Part shown: one piece after another, positions 1 through 6,354 of the stretch
Numbering within the stretch: the first letter of the stretch is position 1
How the letters are laid out: every line of letters begins with the position of its first letter
Assembly (NCBI GenBank): GCA_009881125.1
Contig: WXFH01000169.1
Span: 1 to 6,454, forward strand
From: Acidaminobacter sp.
Lineage (GTDB): Bacteria > Bacillota_A > Clostridia > Peptostreptococcales > Acidaminobacteraceae
Reading direction: 5' to 3'
DNA length: 6,454 nucleotides
Translations under genes and position numbers: made by a program
Notes under the pieces: generated by a model
The model's input: the letters and a program-made list of their open reading frames with translations, nothing else
What the model was told of the DNA's origin: nothing
Databases searched by the model: none

Positions 1-84
1 CAAGTCGCGGAACGATGCGTTGCAATTTCAACAAAATGTTCAGTTTTAACCGAAAGTTTCTAAATATACAATATACAAATCCAG

Positions 85-113
85 TTGATTTAACAAAATC
101 ACTATGTTAGAAT
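85..113 (+). promoter_or_regulatory. Predicted sigma-A promoter of secG-hppA
   Basis: TTGATT at 85-90 and TAGAAT at 108-113 are separated by exactly 17 nt. TG at 105-106 gives an extended -10 (TGtTAGAAT). Transcription would start near 120, leaving a leader of about 30 nt before the secG start. The DNA just upstream is very A+T-rich and contains a perfect tandem repeat of AATATAC (63-69 and 70-76), placed where an UP element would contact RNA polymerase alpha subunits. The match to consensus is seen; promoter activity and the UP-element role are inferred. Confidence 0.65.
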
Positions 114-150
114 AATCCATGGTAAACAACTCATGAGGAGGAAATAATTA

Positions 151-387
151 ATGGATACTTTTGTGATGATCATCGTCGTAATAGCATCACTCGTCCTGAT
201 CGCCAGCGTACTGCTGCATTCGGGAAAAAGCGCTGGTCTTTCTGGTTCAATTGCCGGCGGCGCGGAGCAGTTGTTCGGAAAGCAAAAAGGCAGAGCTTAT
301 GACGATTTATTGGACAAAATCACCAAAATTGCGGCGATCGCATTTATACTCTGTACCCTTCTGCTTGTGTATCTTCAAGGCAGATAA
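151..387 (+). CDS. secG: SecG, protein-export translocon subunit
   Basis: Encodes a 78-residue SecG, the small auxiliary subunit of the SecYEG channel, which assists SecA-driven export across the cytoplasmic membrane. Two hydrophobic segments are visible, at about residues 3-22 and 59-76. They flank a polar, glycine-rich loop with the family pattern LLHSGKSAGLSGSIAGG followed by E39 and LFGK. The length is typical of the family. The ATG at 151 is preceded by a strong ribosome-binding site, GAGGAGG at 135-141, nine nucleotides upstream. A well-formed promoter lies before it, and hppA follows 35 nt after the stop with no terminator between, so the two are probably co-transcribed. In Bacillota secG commonly sits upstream of rnr-smpB-ssrA, which supports the call. 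Identity is secure from the topology, the loop motif and the context together. Confidence 0.93.
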   Translation: MDTFVMIIVVIASLVLIASVLLHSGKSAGLSGSIAGGAEQLFGKQKGRAYDDLLDKITKIAAIAFILCTLLLVYLQGR

Positions 388-407
388 AATAAAATCATCA
401 CACTTTT

Positions 408-417
408 AAGGAGGAGA
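408..417 (+). promoter_or_regulatory. Strong ribosome-binding site setting a TTG start for hppA
   Basis: AAGGAGGAGA lies with its AGGAGG core (409-414) eight nucleotides before TTG at 423. The next in-frame ATG, at 435, would be 20 nt from the core, too far for good initiation. The near-perfect Shine-Dalgarno therefore picks the non-AUG codon as the start. Confidence 0.8.
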
Positions 418-422
418 CAGAT

Positions 423-2408
423 TTGAGTTTCAGCATGATTTACGCAGCACCGGTTGCAGGACTCCTTGCTCTGGCGTTTGCATACTACCTTGTAACCGCA
501 AAGATCAATTCGGTCAATGTGGGAACAGAGCGTATGAAGGAAATTTCCTCATACATTCATGATGGTGCCATGGCGTTCTTGAGAAGAGAATACAAGACGC
601 TGGTCATCTTCGCCGCGGTATTATTCGTCATTATATCTGTTGGCATCAACTGGCAGACAGGCGTGTCCTTCCTTGTAGGTGCATTCTTTTCCGCACTCGC
701 AGGGTTTATTGGCATGCAGGTCGCTACCAAGGCAAACGTTCGTACTGCGAATGCAGCTAAGGAAAGCGGCATGAACCGTGCATTATCCGTTGCTTTTTCC
801 GGTGGTGCAGTTATGGGTATGTCTGTTGTTGGACTCGGCATTATAGGCGTTACTGTTCTCTATTTGATCTTCCGAGACGGCACCATCATCACCGGTTTTG
901 GTCTGGGTGCATCGTCTATCGCGCTTTTTGGCCGTGTTGGCGGCGGTATCTATACAAAAGCAGCTGACGTTGGCGCTGACCTCGTCGGTAAAGTTGAAGC
1001 CGGTATTCCGGAGGATGATCCAAGAAACCCTGCAGTTATAGCGGACAATGTCGGCGACAACGTTGGTGACGTCGCTGGTATGGGTGCTGACCTTTTCGAG
1101 TCCTATGTCGGTTCCATTATCGCAGCTGTAACCCTGGGCTTTGTTCTTTACAACGAGCCGGGCATTCTGTTTCCAATAGCACTTTCAACAGTAGGTATTC
1201 TTGCGTCTATCGTCGCAACCTTCTTTGTCAAAGGCGACGAGAAATCCAATCCGCACAAGGCACTTAAAATGAGTACATATGTCAGCTCCGGCATCGTTAT
1301 CATTGCGGCATTTGTTCTCTCCAATATGGCGTTTGGCAATATGAACGCTGCTTTCGCAGTCGTCGCTGGTTTGATCGCAGGTACACTGATCGGTCAAGTG
1401 ACTGAGATCTATACATCCGGCGACTATAAGTCCGTTAAGAAGATTGCGGCTCAGTCCATGACGGGTCCTGCAACAACAATCATCAGCGGTCTCGCAGTTG
1501 GTATGTATTCCACGGCGGTTCCAATTATCTTGATTGCACTCGCAACATTGGTTTCCTACAAGTTCATGGGTCTCTACGGCATTGCCCTTGCAGCAGTCGG
1601 CATGCTTTCCACAACGGGCATCACAGTTGCGGTTGACGCTTACGGTCCAATTGCTGACAATGCTGGCGGTATCGCAGAAATGTGCGAACTGCCTAAAGAA
1701 GTCAGAAAGATCACAGATAAACTTGATGCGGTGGGCAACACGACTGCAGCCATCGGCAAAGGCTTTGCCATTGGCTCTGCTGCTCTGACAGCACTTGCTC
1801 TCTTCGCTTCTTTTGCAACTGCAGCGCAGATCGAGAAGATCGATATTCTCAATCCGAATGTCGTCGTTGGTCTTTTCATTGGCGGCATGCTGCCGTTCCT
1901 GTTCTCTGCAATGACTATGGAATCCGTAGGTAAAGCTGCTTATGAAATGATCGAGGAAGTTCGCCGTCAGTTCCGCGAAATTCCGGGCATCATGGAGGGC
2001 AAGGCGGTTCCTGAGTACGCTAAGTGCGTTGACATTTCAACGGCTGCGGCGCTCAAAGAAATGATGATTCCAGGTCTCATGGCAGTTATTTCACCAATTG
2101 CCATGGGTCTGATCCTTGGTGTTGAAGCTCTTGGCGGCATGCTTGCCGGCGCTCTCGTCACAGGCGTTCTCATGGCGATCTTTATGGCCAACGCTGGCGG
2201 CGCGTGGGACAACGCGAAGAAATACATTGAAGAAGGCCACCACGGCGGCAAAGGCAGCGAGCCACACAAAGCTGCAGTCGTTGGCGACACCGTAGGCGAT
2301 CCGTTCAAGGATACGTCCGGTCCTTCCATCAACATCCTGATCAAGCTGATGACAATTGTCGCGCTGGTATTCGCGCCTGTCTTCATCCAATTTGGATCAC
2401 TGCTTTAA
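423..2408 (+). CDS. hppA: K+-dependent ion-translocating membrane pyrophosphatase
   Basis: Encodes a 661-residue membrane pyrophosphatase, which hydrolyses cytoplasmic PPi and uses the energy to pump Na+ and/or H+ out through about 16 membrane helices. Signature segments are all present: [11 protein letters not shown] (182-192); the acidic PPi-Mg site [19 protein letters not shown] (198-216), with D208, D212 and D216; and the C-terminal half-site with WDNAKKYIE (595-603) and [15 protein letters not shown] (621-635), with D622, D626 and D630. [10 protein letters not shown] (438-447) has Ala442 and Gly445 where K+-independent enzymes carry Lys and Thr, which indicates the K+-dependent subfamily. 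ADLFESYVG (222-230) places Glu226 at the ion gate as in Na+-pumping bacterial enzymes, so Na+ transport is likely; a dual Na+,H+ pump is not excluded. Translation starts at TTG 423, chosen by the ribosome-binding site. The gene is intact and of normal length. It sits between secG and a strong terminator, which is an uncommon position for this family. Confidence 0.95.
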   Translation: MSFSMIYAAPVAGLLALAFAYYLVTAKINSVNVGTERMKEISSYIHDGAMAFLRREYKTLVIFAAVLFVIISVGINWQTGVSFLVGAFFSALAGFIGMQVATKANVRTANAAKESGMNRALSVAFSGGAVMGMSVVGLGIIGVTVLYLIFRDGTIITGFGLGASSIALFGRVGGGIYTKAADVGADLVGKVEAGIPEDDPRNPAVIADNVGDNVGDVAGMGADLFESYVGSIIAAVTLGFVLYNEPGILFPIALSTVGILASIVATFFVKGDEKSNPHKALKMSTYVSSGIVIIAAFVLSNMAFGNMNAAFAVVAGLIAGTLIGQVTEIYTSGDYKSVKKIAAQSMTGPATTIISGLAVGMYSTAVPIILIALATLVSYKFMGLYGIALAAVGMLSTTGITVAVDAYGPIADNAGGIAEMCELPKEVRKITDKLDAVGNTTAAIGKGFAIGSAALTALALFASFATAAQIEKIDILNPNVVVGLFIGGMLPFLFSAMTMESVGKAAYEMIEEVRRQFREIPGIMEGKAVPEYAKCVDISTAAALKEMMIPGLMAVISPIAMGLILGVEALGGMLAGALVTGVLMAIFMANAGGAWDNAKKYIEEGHHGGKGSEPHKAAVVGDTVGDPFKDTSGPSINILIKLMTIVALVFAPVFIQFGSLL

Positions 2409-2425
2409 TAATAATTGATCAAGAT

Positions 2426-2453
2426 CCCTCCGGCGCGTCCGGAGGGGTTTTTT
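2426..2453 (+). terminator. Intrinsic terminator after hppA
   Basis: A perfect 8-bp G+C-rich stem, CCCTCCGG (2426-2433) with CCGGAGGG (2439-2446), encloses a five-base loop. It is followed by one G and six T residues (2448-2453). It begins 17 nt after the hppA stop. This is a textbook rho-independent terminator and should separate secG-hppA from the rnr unit. Confidence 0.93.
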
Positions 2454-2512
2454 ACTAGGCGGCATTTTCCGTTTCTCATGCCGATGGTTAGGGTATATAA
2501 ACAGTAATTTAG

Positions 2513-2541
2513 AACGTCACAACTTGTGATAATGTCACGTT
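2513..2541 (+). promoter_or_regulatory. Candidate rnr promoter with overlapping palindromic element
   Basis: TGTGATAAT (2525-2533) resembles an extended -10 element, five of six matches to TATAAT plus TG. A transcript would start near 2540, about 40 nt before the rnr start. No good -35 is seen at the right spacing (2505-2510 reads TAATTT), so the promoter call is tentative. The -10 overlaps a perfect palindrome, TCACAAcTTGTGA (2517-2529), nested in outer arms AACGT (2513-2517) and ACGTT (2537-2541). GTCAC also occurs twice, at 2516 and 2534. The symmetry is seen; an operator role is inference. Elsewhere in the 2454-2581 gap there is only a weak 6-bp inverted repeat (CGGCAT 2460-2465, ATGCCG 2478-2483). 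Confidence 0.4.
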
Positions 2542-2569
2542 GTCGAAACCCATCAGATCATCCCCAAAC

Positions 2570-2575
2570 AGGAGG
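2570..2575 (+). promoter_or_regulatory. Ribosome-binding site fixing the rnr start
   Basis: AGGAGG lies six nucleotides before ATG 2582. The reading frame stays open upstream to a TTG at 2540, but that codon has no Shine-Dalgarno sequence and would lie at the predicted transcription start. ATG 2582 is therefore the supported start. Confidence 0.85.
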
Positions 2576-2581
2576 TTTCCC

Positions 2582-4720
2582 ATGAAAGACCGAATTCTAG
2601 ACGCCATAGAAAATCACTTTAAACAGCCTGTCTTTGATTATGTTCTTGAAGAATACCTGGAAGTCAGCACTCAGGATAAGGGCCTGTTCTACAGCGCCCT
2701 TGAGGAAATGGCCGCGGTGGGCACCATTGTGGCTACCAAGAAGAAAAAGTATGGGACACCGGAAATGTTTGACATGACCATAGGCAAGGTCGACATTGCC
2801 CAGCGGGGCTTCGGCTTCCTAATGGTGCCCGGAGAGAAGGGCAATGATATCTTTCTTCCTGAGCCTGAGCTGGAGGGCGTATTCCAAGGTGACACCCTCC
2901 TTGTCAAAATAACAAAGCGCTCTGCCGATGGTCGCCGCCGTGAAGGTGCCCTGGTCAAAGTGCTTTCCAGGGGGGCTACACAAGTAGTTGGAACCTTTAA
3001 GCTCTACAAAAAGTATGGTATGGTCGAGCCCCAGGATCCTAAAGTCGGCACGAATTTCTACGTCCACCTTGCCAATACCGGGCAAGCAATGGACGGAGAC
3101 ATGGTTGTGCTGAAAGTCACTGACTGGCCTAAAGGTTCCAAAGTCCCAGGTGGTACCATCATCGAGGTTTTGGGCAAAAAAGGTGATCCTTATGTGGACA
3201 TCCTGTCTGTCATTCGCAAGTTTAACCTCCCTGAAGCTTTCCCGCCTGCCGTGGAAGCTGAAGCGGCAGCTTTCCCGGAAGAACTGGATGCTCTTGAGCT
3301 CGAACGCAGAACGGATCACAGGGACGCACTTGTCATCACCATTGACGGTGCGGACGCCAAAGACTTGGATGATGCCATTTCCATTGATACACTTGATAAC
3401 GGCAACCTGGTTCTAGGTGTTCATATTGCCGATGTCACTCATTATGTCAAAGAAGGTTCAGCTCTGGATCGTGACGCTTTTGACCGAGGAACCTCCGTTT
3501 ATATGGTGGACAAGGTTGTGCCAATGCTGCCGAAGCGTCTCTCCAACGGCCTTTGCAGCCTGCATCCGGATGTGGACCGCTTAACTCTCAGTGTGGACAT
3601 GGAAATTACGCCTGCGGGGGAAGTGGTCAAGCACGAGATTTATGAGTCTGTCATCCGCTCCAAATACCGGATGATCTACACCGACGTCTCAGATCTCCTT
3701 GAAGACAAAGCTTCTCCGGAAATAGTTGAAAAATTCAAAGACCTCCTGCCTGAACTCAAGCTCTACGAAGCCCTTGCCAAGATCCTGCGCAAGCGCAGGA
3801 TGGACCGCGGCGCTGTGGACTTCAACTTCGCAGAAGGCAAGGTCATCACGGACGAGACTGGCAAAGCGATCGATGTCATCCTGGACGAGCGCCGCGTAGC
3901 CAACCGCATGATTGAAGAATTCATGCTGATCGCCAACGAGACTGTGGCGGAACACTACAACCGGATGGACTTTCCGTTTGTCTACCGGATCCACGAAGAT
4001 CCGGATGAAGAGAAGATTGAAACCTTTATCAAATATCTCTATAATCTTGGCGTGAAAGTCAAGATAGGGAAAGATGGCATTGAGCCCAAAACCGTGCAGC
4101 AGATTCTGGAGCAGATCGAGGGGCATAAGGAAGAGCATGTGGTCAACAAGCTGATGCTCAGATCTCTCAAGCAAGCGAAATATTCCCCGCTCAATGAAGG
4201 CCACTTTGGTCTGGCTGCGGAATATTACTGTCACTTCACGTCACCAATCCGTCGCTATCCGGACCTCCAGATCCACCGGATCATAAAGGAGTCTTTAAAG
4301 GGCAAGCTTTCAGAGCGACGGATCGCTTCCCTCAGACGCATTGTTGAAGAAGCGGCCATACAGTCCTCGGAGCGCGAGCGCGTGGCAGAACAAGCGGAGC
4401 GAGACGCGGACGACATGAAAAAAGCTGAATATATGGCTGATCATGTTGGCGAAATCTTCAGCGGATTGATTTCCTCCGTCCTCAACTTTGGCTTTTTCGT
4501 CGAACTGCCAAACACCGTAGAAGGGTTAGTTCACATGTCGAGTCTTGAAATCATGGACGACTTCGATTATGATGAGAAAAGTATGGCCCTGGTCGGTATG
4601 CGAAGCAGAAAGCGTTTCAGCATAGGTGACCTGGTGGAAGTCAAGCTGATTCGCGTGGATGTGGACCAGCGTCAGGTGGACTTTCAGTATCTCCAACATC
4701 TTGAAGCAAAGGAAAAGTAG
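2582..4720 (+). CDS. rnr: Ribonuclease R (3'-5' exoribonuclease)
   Basis: Encodes a 712-residue RNase R of the RNase II/RNB family, a processive hydrolytic 3'-5' exoribonuclease that degrades structured RNA and takes part in rRNA quality control and decay of non-stop mRNA with SmpB-tmRNA. Domains in order: N-terminal winged helix (about 1-60); cold-shock domain 1 (about 68-110, GKVDIAQRGFGFL); cold-shock domain 2 (about 135-179); RNB catalytic domain (about 243-580); S1 domain (about 622-704). The Mg2+ site is in DGADAKDLDD, with D255, D261, D263 and D264; the downstream signature HFTSPIRRYPDL is at 551-562. The start is ATG 2582, next to AGGAGG. The protein ends about 8 residues after the S1 fold and lacks the basic tail of E. 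coli RNase R (813 aa); it is also shorter than the B. subtilis protein (779 aa). A HAD phosphatase gene follows after 3 nt, so the two are translationally close and surely co-transcribed. Confidence 0.95.
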   Translation: MKDRILDAIENHFKQPVFDYVLEEYLEVSTQDKGLFYSALEEMAAVGTIVATKKKKYGTPEMFDMTIGKVDIAQRGFGFLMVPGEKGNDIFLPEPELEGVFQGDTLLVKITKRSADGRRREGALVKVLSRGATQVVGTFKLYKKYGMVEPQDPKVGTNFYVHLANTGQAMDGDMVVLKVTDWPKGSKVPGGTIIEVLGKKGDPYVDILSVIRKFNLPEAFPPAVEAEAAAFPEELDALELERRTDHRDALVITIDGADAKDLDDAISIDTLDNGNLVLGVHIADVTHYVKEGSALDRDAFDRGTSVYMVDKVVPMLPKRLSNGLCSLHPDVDRLTLSVDMEITPAGEVVKHEIYESVIRSKYRMIYTDVSDLLEDKASPEIVEKFKDLLPELKLYEALAKILRKRRMDRGAVDFNFAEGKVITDETGKAIDVILDERRVANRMIEEFMLIANETVAEHYNRMDFPFVYRIHEDPDEEKIETFIKYLYNLGVKVKIGKDGIEPKTVQQILEQIEGHKEEHVVNKLMLRSLKQAKYSPLNEGHFGLAAEYYCHFTSPIRRYPDLQIHRIIKESLKGKLSERRIASLRRIVEEAAIQSSERERVAEQAERDADDMKKAEYMADHVGEIFSGLISSVLNFGFFVELPNTVEGLVHMSSLEIMDDFDYDEKSMALVGMRSRKRFSIGDLVEVKLIRVDVDQRQVDFQYLQHLEAKEK

Positions 4721-4723
4721 AGA

Positions 4724-5542
4724 ATGTATAAACTGATAGTTACAGATATGGACGGCACACTTTTAAATTCTGATAAACAGGTGTCGCCTGAGACTTTAGA
4801 AGCATTACAGGCTTTGATGCGTACCGGCGCCCGGTTCACCCTGGCGACAGGTCGTATTTACCGCGCTGCCAAGCGTTATGCGGACCAGATTGGCATCACG
4901 ACACCGCTGATCTGCTGCAACGGCGCTGTCATTGTGGATCCGGTCACAGACGAACTGCTGTATGGGGCGCCTATTCCGGTGACCATCGGCAGACAAGTCC
5001 TGGATATTGCCCGGCGCTATGACGTCTATTTCCACCTCTATGACAAGGAAACGATTTACAGCGAGCGCATGGAGAAGCTGATCGCGTATTTTCAGCGGAT
5101 CTCGAAGGAGTATCCACCTGAGCATCGTGTACGGACAGAGGTGGTGCCGGACGCGCTTGCGCTTTTTGAACAGAAGGACATTTACAAAATTGGCTTTCAC
5201 TTTGACAACTCGGAGCGCTCGGCTGAGATGCGCCGGGAGATTGAGGCCATTGAAGGGATCACGGGCTATAAGTCCCTGGATACCATTTATGATGTGCTTC
5301 TGACGGGCGTCGACAAAGGGACGGCGCTGGCGCGGCTGTGCGGGATTTTGGGCGTCAGTCGTGAAGAGGTCATGGCCTTCGGGGACAATGAAAATGACCT
5401 GGAGATGCTGGAATACGCCGGCATGGGCGTGGCTATGGCCAATGCGGAGGCGTTTGTCCACGATGTGGCGGATCACGTCACGGCGTCGAATGATGATGAA
5501 GGTGTTCTGCGGGCCCTTGAAGCGGTGTTTAAGTGGGCGTAG
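4724..5542 (+). CDS. Cof-type HAD-superfamily phosphatase
   Basis: Encodes a 272-residue cytosolic phosphatase of the Cof/HAD-IIB group, which hydrolyse phosphate from sugar phosphates, nucleotides, flavin precursors or pyridoxal phosphate. All four HAD motifs are visible: motif I DMDGTLLNSD, with nucleophile D8 and acid/base D10; motif II TLATGR, with T42; motif III K198 in GVDKGTAL; motif IV GDNENDLEML, with D221 and D225. The insert between motifs II and III (about 85-190) is the C2-type cap expected for Cof proteins, and CNGA at 65-68 is a family hallmark. The ATG at 4724 lies 3 nt after the rnr stop, and its ribosome-binding site (AAAGGAAA, 4708-4715) lies within the rnr 3' end, so it is probably co-transcribed with rnr. 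Substrate cannot be told from sequence, so no gene symbol is given. A role in nucleotide salvage downstream of RNase R would be speculation. Confidence 0.9.
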   Translation: MYKLIVTDMDGTLLNSDKQVSPETLEALQALMRTGARFTLATGRIYRAAKRYADQIGITTPLICCNGAVIVDPVTDELLYGAPIPVTIGRQVLDIARRYDVYFHLYDKETIYSERMEKLIAYFQRISKEYPPEHRVRTEVVPDALALFEQKDIYKIGFHFDNSERSAEMRREIEAIEGITGYKSLDTIYDVLLTGVDKGTALARLCGILGVSREEVMAFGDNENDLEMLEYAGMGVAMANAEAFVHDVADHVTASNDDEGVLRALEAVFKWA

Positions 5543-5552
5543 GTTTTTGAAC

Positions 5553-5598
5553 TGAATGACCATGTCCAAAGGATTTTGCCGATGGTCATGGTCATTCA
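5553..5598 (+). repeat. Long perfect inverted repeat (stem-loop) after the HAD gene
   Basis: TGAATGACCATG (5553-5564) is perfectly complementary to CATGGTCATTCA (5587-5598), a 12-bp stem around a 22-nt loop. The right side holds two overlapping copies of ATGGTCAT (5582-5589 and 5588-5595), so the left arm could also pair in a second register with a shorter loop. It begins 11 nt after the HAD stop. No T-tract follows (the next bases are CTCTGC), so it is not a standard intrinsic terminator. It could stabilise the 3' end of the rnr-HAD mRNA, act as a T-less terminator, or be a protein-binding site. Confidence 0.7.
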
Positions 5599-5652
5599 CT
5601 CTGCAAAGGGTGGTCCCGGTTGATCTCGAAGTGCTTGGGAGCTGCGAGCCAC

Positions 5653-5681
5653 TTGACGAGAACGCCTGTTCGTGATATTCT
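5653..5681 (+). promoter_or_regulatory. Predicted sigma-A promoter of smpB
   Basis: TTGACG (5653-5658) matches five of six bases of the -35 consensus. It is 17 nt from TATTCT (5676-5681), which has TG at 5673-5674 as an extended -10. Transcription would start near 5688, about 26 nt before the smpB ATG. The elements are seen; activity is inferred. It implies that smpB can be expressed independently of rnr. Confidence 0.6.
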
Positions 5682-5713
5682 TAGAAGGATGAAAAGGTAA
5701 GAAGGTGAGAAGC

Positions 5714-6217
5714 ATGGCGGAACGACCAAAAAGCACAGGACATCAGAAACCGGAGCGTCCTGAAAAAACAGTCGCCCAGAATCGAAAAGCCAGACATGAA
5801 TATTTCATAGAGGAGACTTTTGAGGCAGGTGTGGTGTTGACCGGCACTGAGGTCAAGTCGATCCGCATGGGACGCGCCAGCATGAGCGACGCTTACGCCG
5901 AGGTCAAGAACGGCGAAGTCTTCGTGAACAACCTTCACATCAGTCCCTACGAAATGGGCAATGTCTTCAATGTGGATCCACTGCGGTCCAGAAAGCTTTT
6001 ACTGAACAAGAAGGAAATCGCGAGACTGACCGGCTATATTCAACAAAAGGGCTTTACTCTGATTCCACTGCGGCTCTATTTGAGCAGTAAGAATTTGGTC
6101 AAGCTGGAGCTTGCTATTGCGAGGGGCAAAAAGCTGTATGACAAGCGGGATTCCATTGCGAAGCGGGATTCAGAGCGGAATATCCAGAAAGAGCTGAGAG
6201 AACGGCAGAAGTACTAG
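5714..6217 (+). CDS. smpB: SmpB, tmRNA-binding protein
   Basis: Encodes a 167-residue SmpB, which binds the tRNA-like part of tmRNA and takes it to ribosomes stalled on non-stop mRNA; its C-terminal tail reads the empty mRNA channel. Family features run through the protein: [14 protein letters not shown] (21-34); the [11 protein letters not shown] block (44-54); the [11 protein letters not shown] segment (73-83); [15 protein letters not shown] (88-102); and the basic tail from GKKLYDKRD (138-146) to the end. The N-terminus has about 13 extra residues compared with short SmpB proteins such as the 156-aa B. subtilis one, and they are polar and basic. ATG 5714 is chosen, with AAGGTGAG (5702-5709) as the ribosome-binding site; a GTG at 5705 in the same frame, preceded by AAAAGG, would add three residues and cannot be excluded. 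A promoter-like element lies just upstream, and the tmRNA gene follows, the usual partner arrangement. Confidence 0.95.
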   Translation: MAERPKSTGHQKPERPEKTVAQNRKARHEYFIEETFEAGVVLTGTEVKSIRMGRASMSDAYAEVKNGEVFVNNLHISPYEMGNVFNVDPLRSRKLLLNKKEIARLTGYIQQKGFTLIPLRLYLSSKNLVKLELAIARGKKLYDKRDSIAKRDSERNIQKELRERQKY

Positions 6218-6263
6218 GTTTTTCTGTTGTTGTCAGGGAAGTGAAATGAAGGAAAGTATGAAA

Positions 6264-6289
6264 GCATTAAGAGCGACTCTCTTTAATGC
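6264..6289 (+). repeat. Hairpin in the smpB-ssrA gap
   Basis: GCATTAAGAG (6264-6273) pairs with CTCTTTAATGC (6279-6289), giving ten base pairs with one bulged T and a CGACT loop. No T-run follows, so it does not look like a terminator and should not block read-through from smpB into ssrA. It lies within a possible 19-codon reading frame (6246-6305). The rest of the 137-nt gap (6218-6354) shows no convincing -35/-10 pair for ssrA. Function unknown. Confidence 0.55.
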
Positions 6290-6354
6290 GATTGAAGCAC
6301 GTTGATCCTGCAGGTACTGCGTTTATGCGCGAAGTGCTGCTGATCCCATATCAT

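Noticed and set aside
19..32. Imperfect palindrome GTTGCAATTTCAAC
   Set aside because: Symmetry is partial and sequence is low complexity; it lies far from the predicted promoter core.
1..63. Open frames reaching the left edge that could be the 3' end of an upstream gene (stops at 47-49 and 61-63)
   Set aside because: Each is 15-20 codons, none resembles the C-terminus of an expected neighbour such as enolase, and the region is A+T-rich like a leader.
2540..2581. TTG 2540 as an alternative rnr start adding 14 residues
   Set aside because: It has no ribosome-binding site and coincides with the predicted transcription start, while ATG 2582 has an ideal AGGAGG.
3689..4234. 181-codon open frame on the minus strand, antisense to rnr
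   Set aside because: It is a shadow of the RNB catalytic region; no family features, and the plus-strand reading is unambiguous.
4805..5599. 264-codon open frame on the minus strand, antisense to the HAD gene
   Set aside because: It lies almost wholly opposite a gene with all HAD motifs intact, its translation has no recognisable domain and is rich in H and R as expected from an antisense frame, and it has no clear promoter or ribosome-binding site.
6143..6171. 11-bp direct repeat AAGCGGGATTC (6143-6153 and 6161-6171) in smpB
   Set aside because: It is in frame and encodes KRDS twice inside the normal basic tail of SmpB, so it is explained by protein sequence and shared codons.
6349..6354. 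TATCAT as a -10 element just before tmRNA
   Set aside because: It would place the transcript start inside the mature tmRNA, downstream of its acceptor-stem strand.
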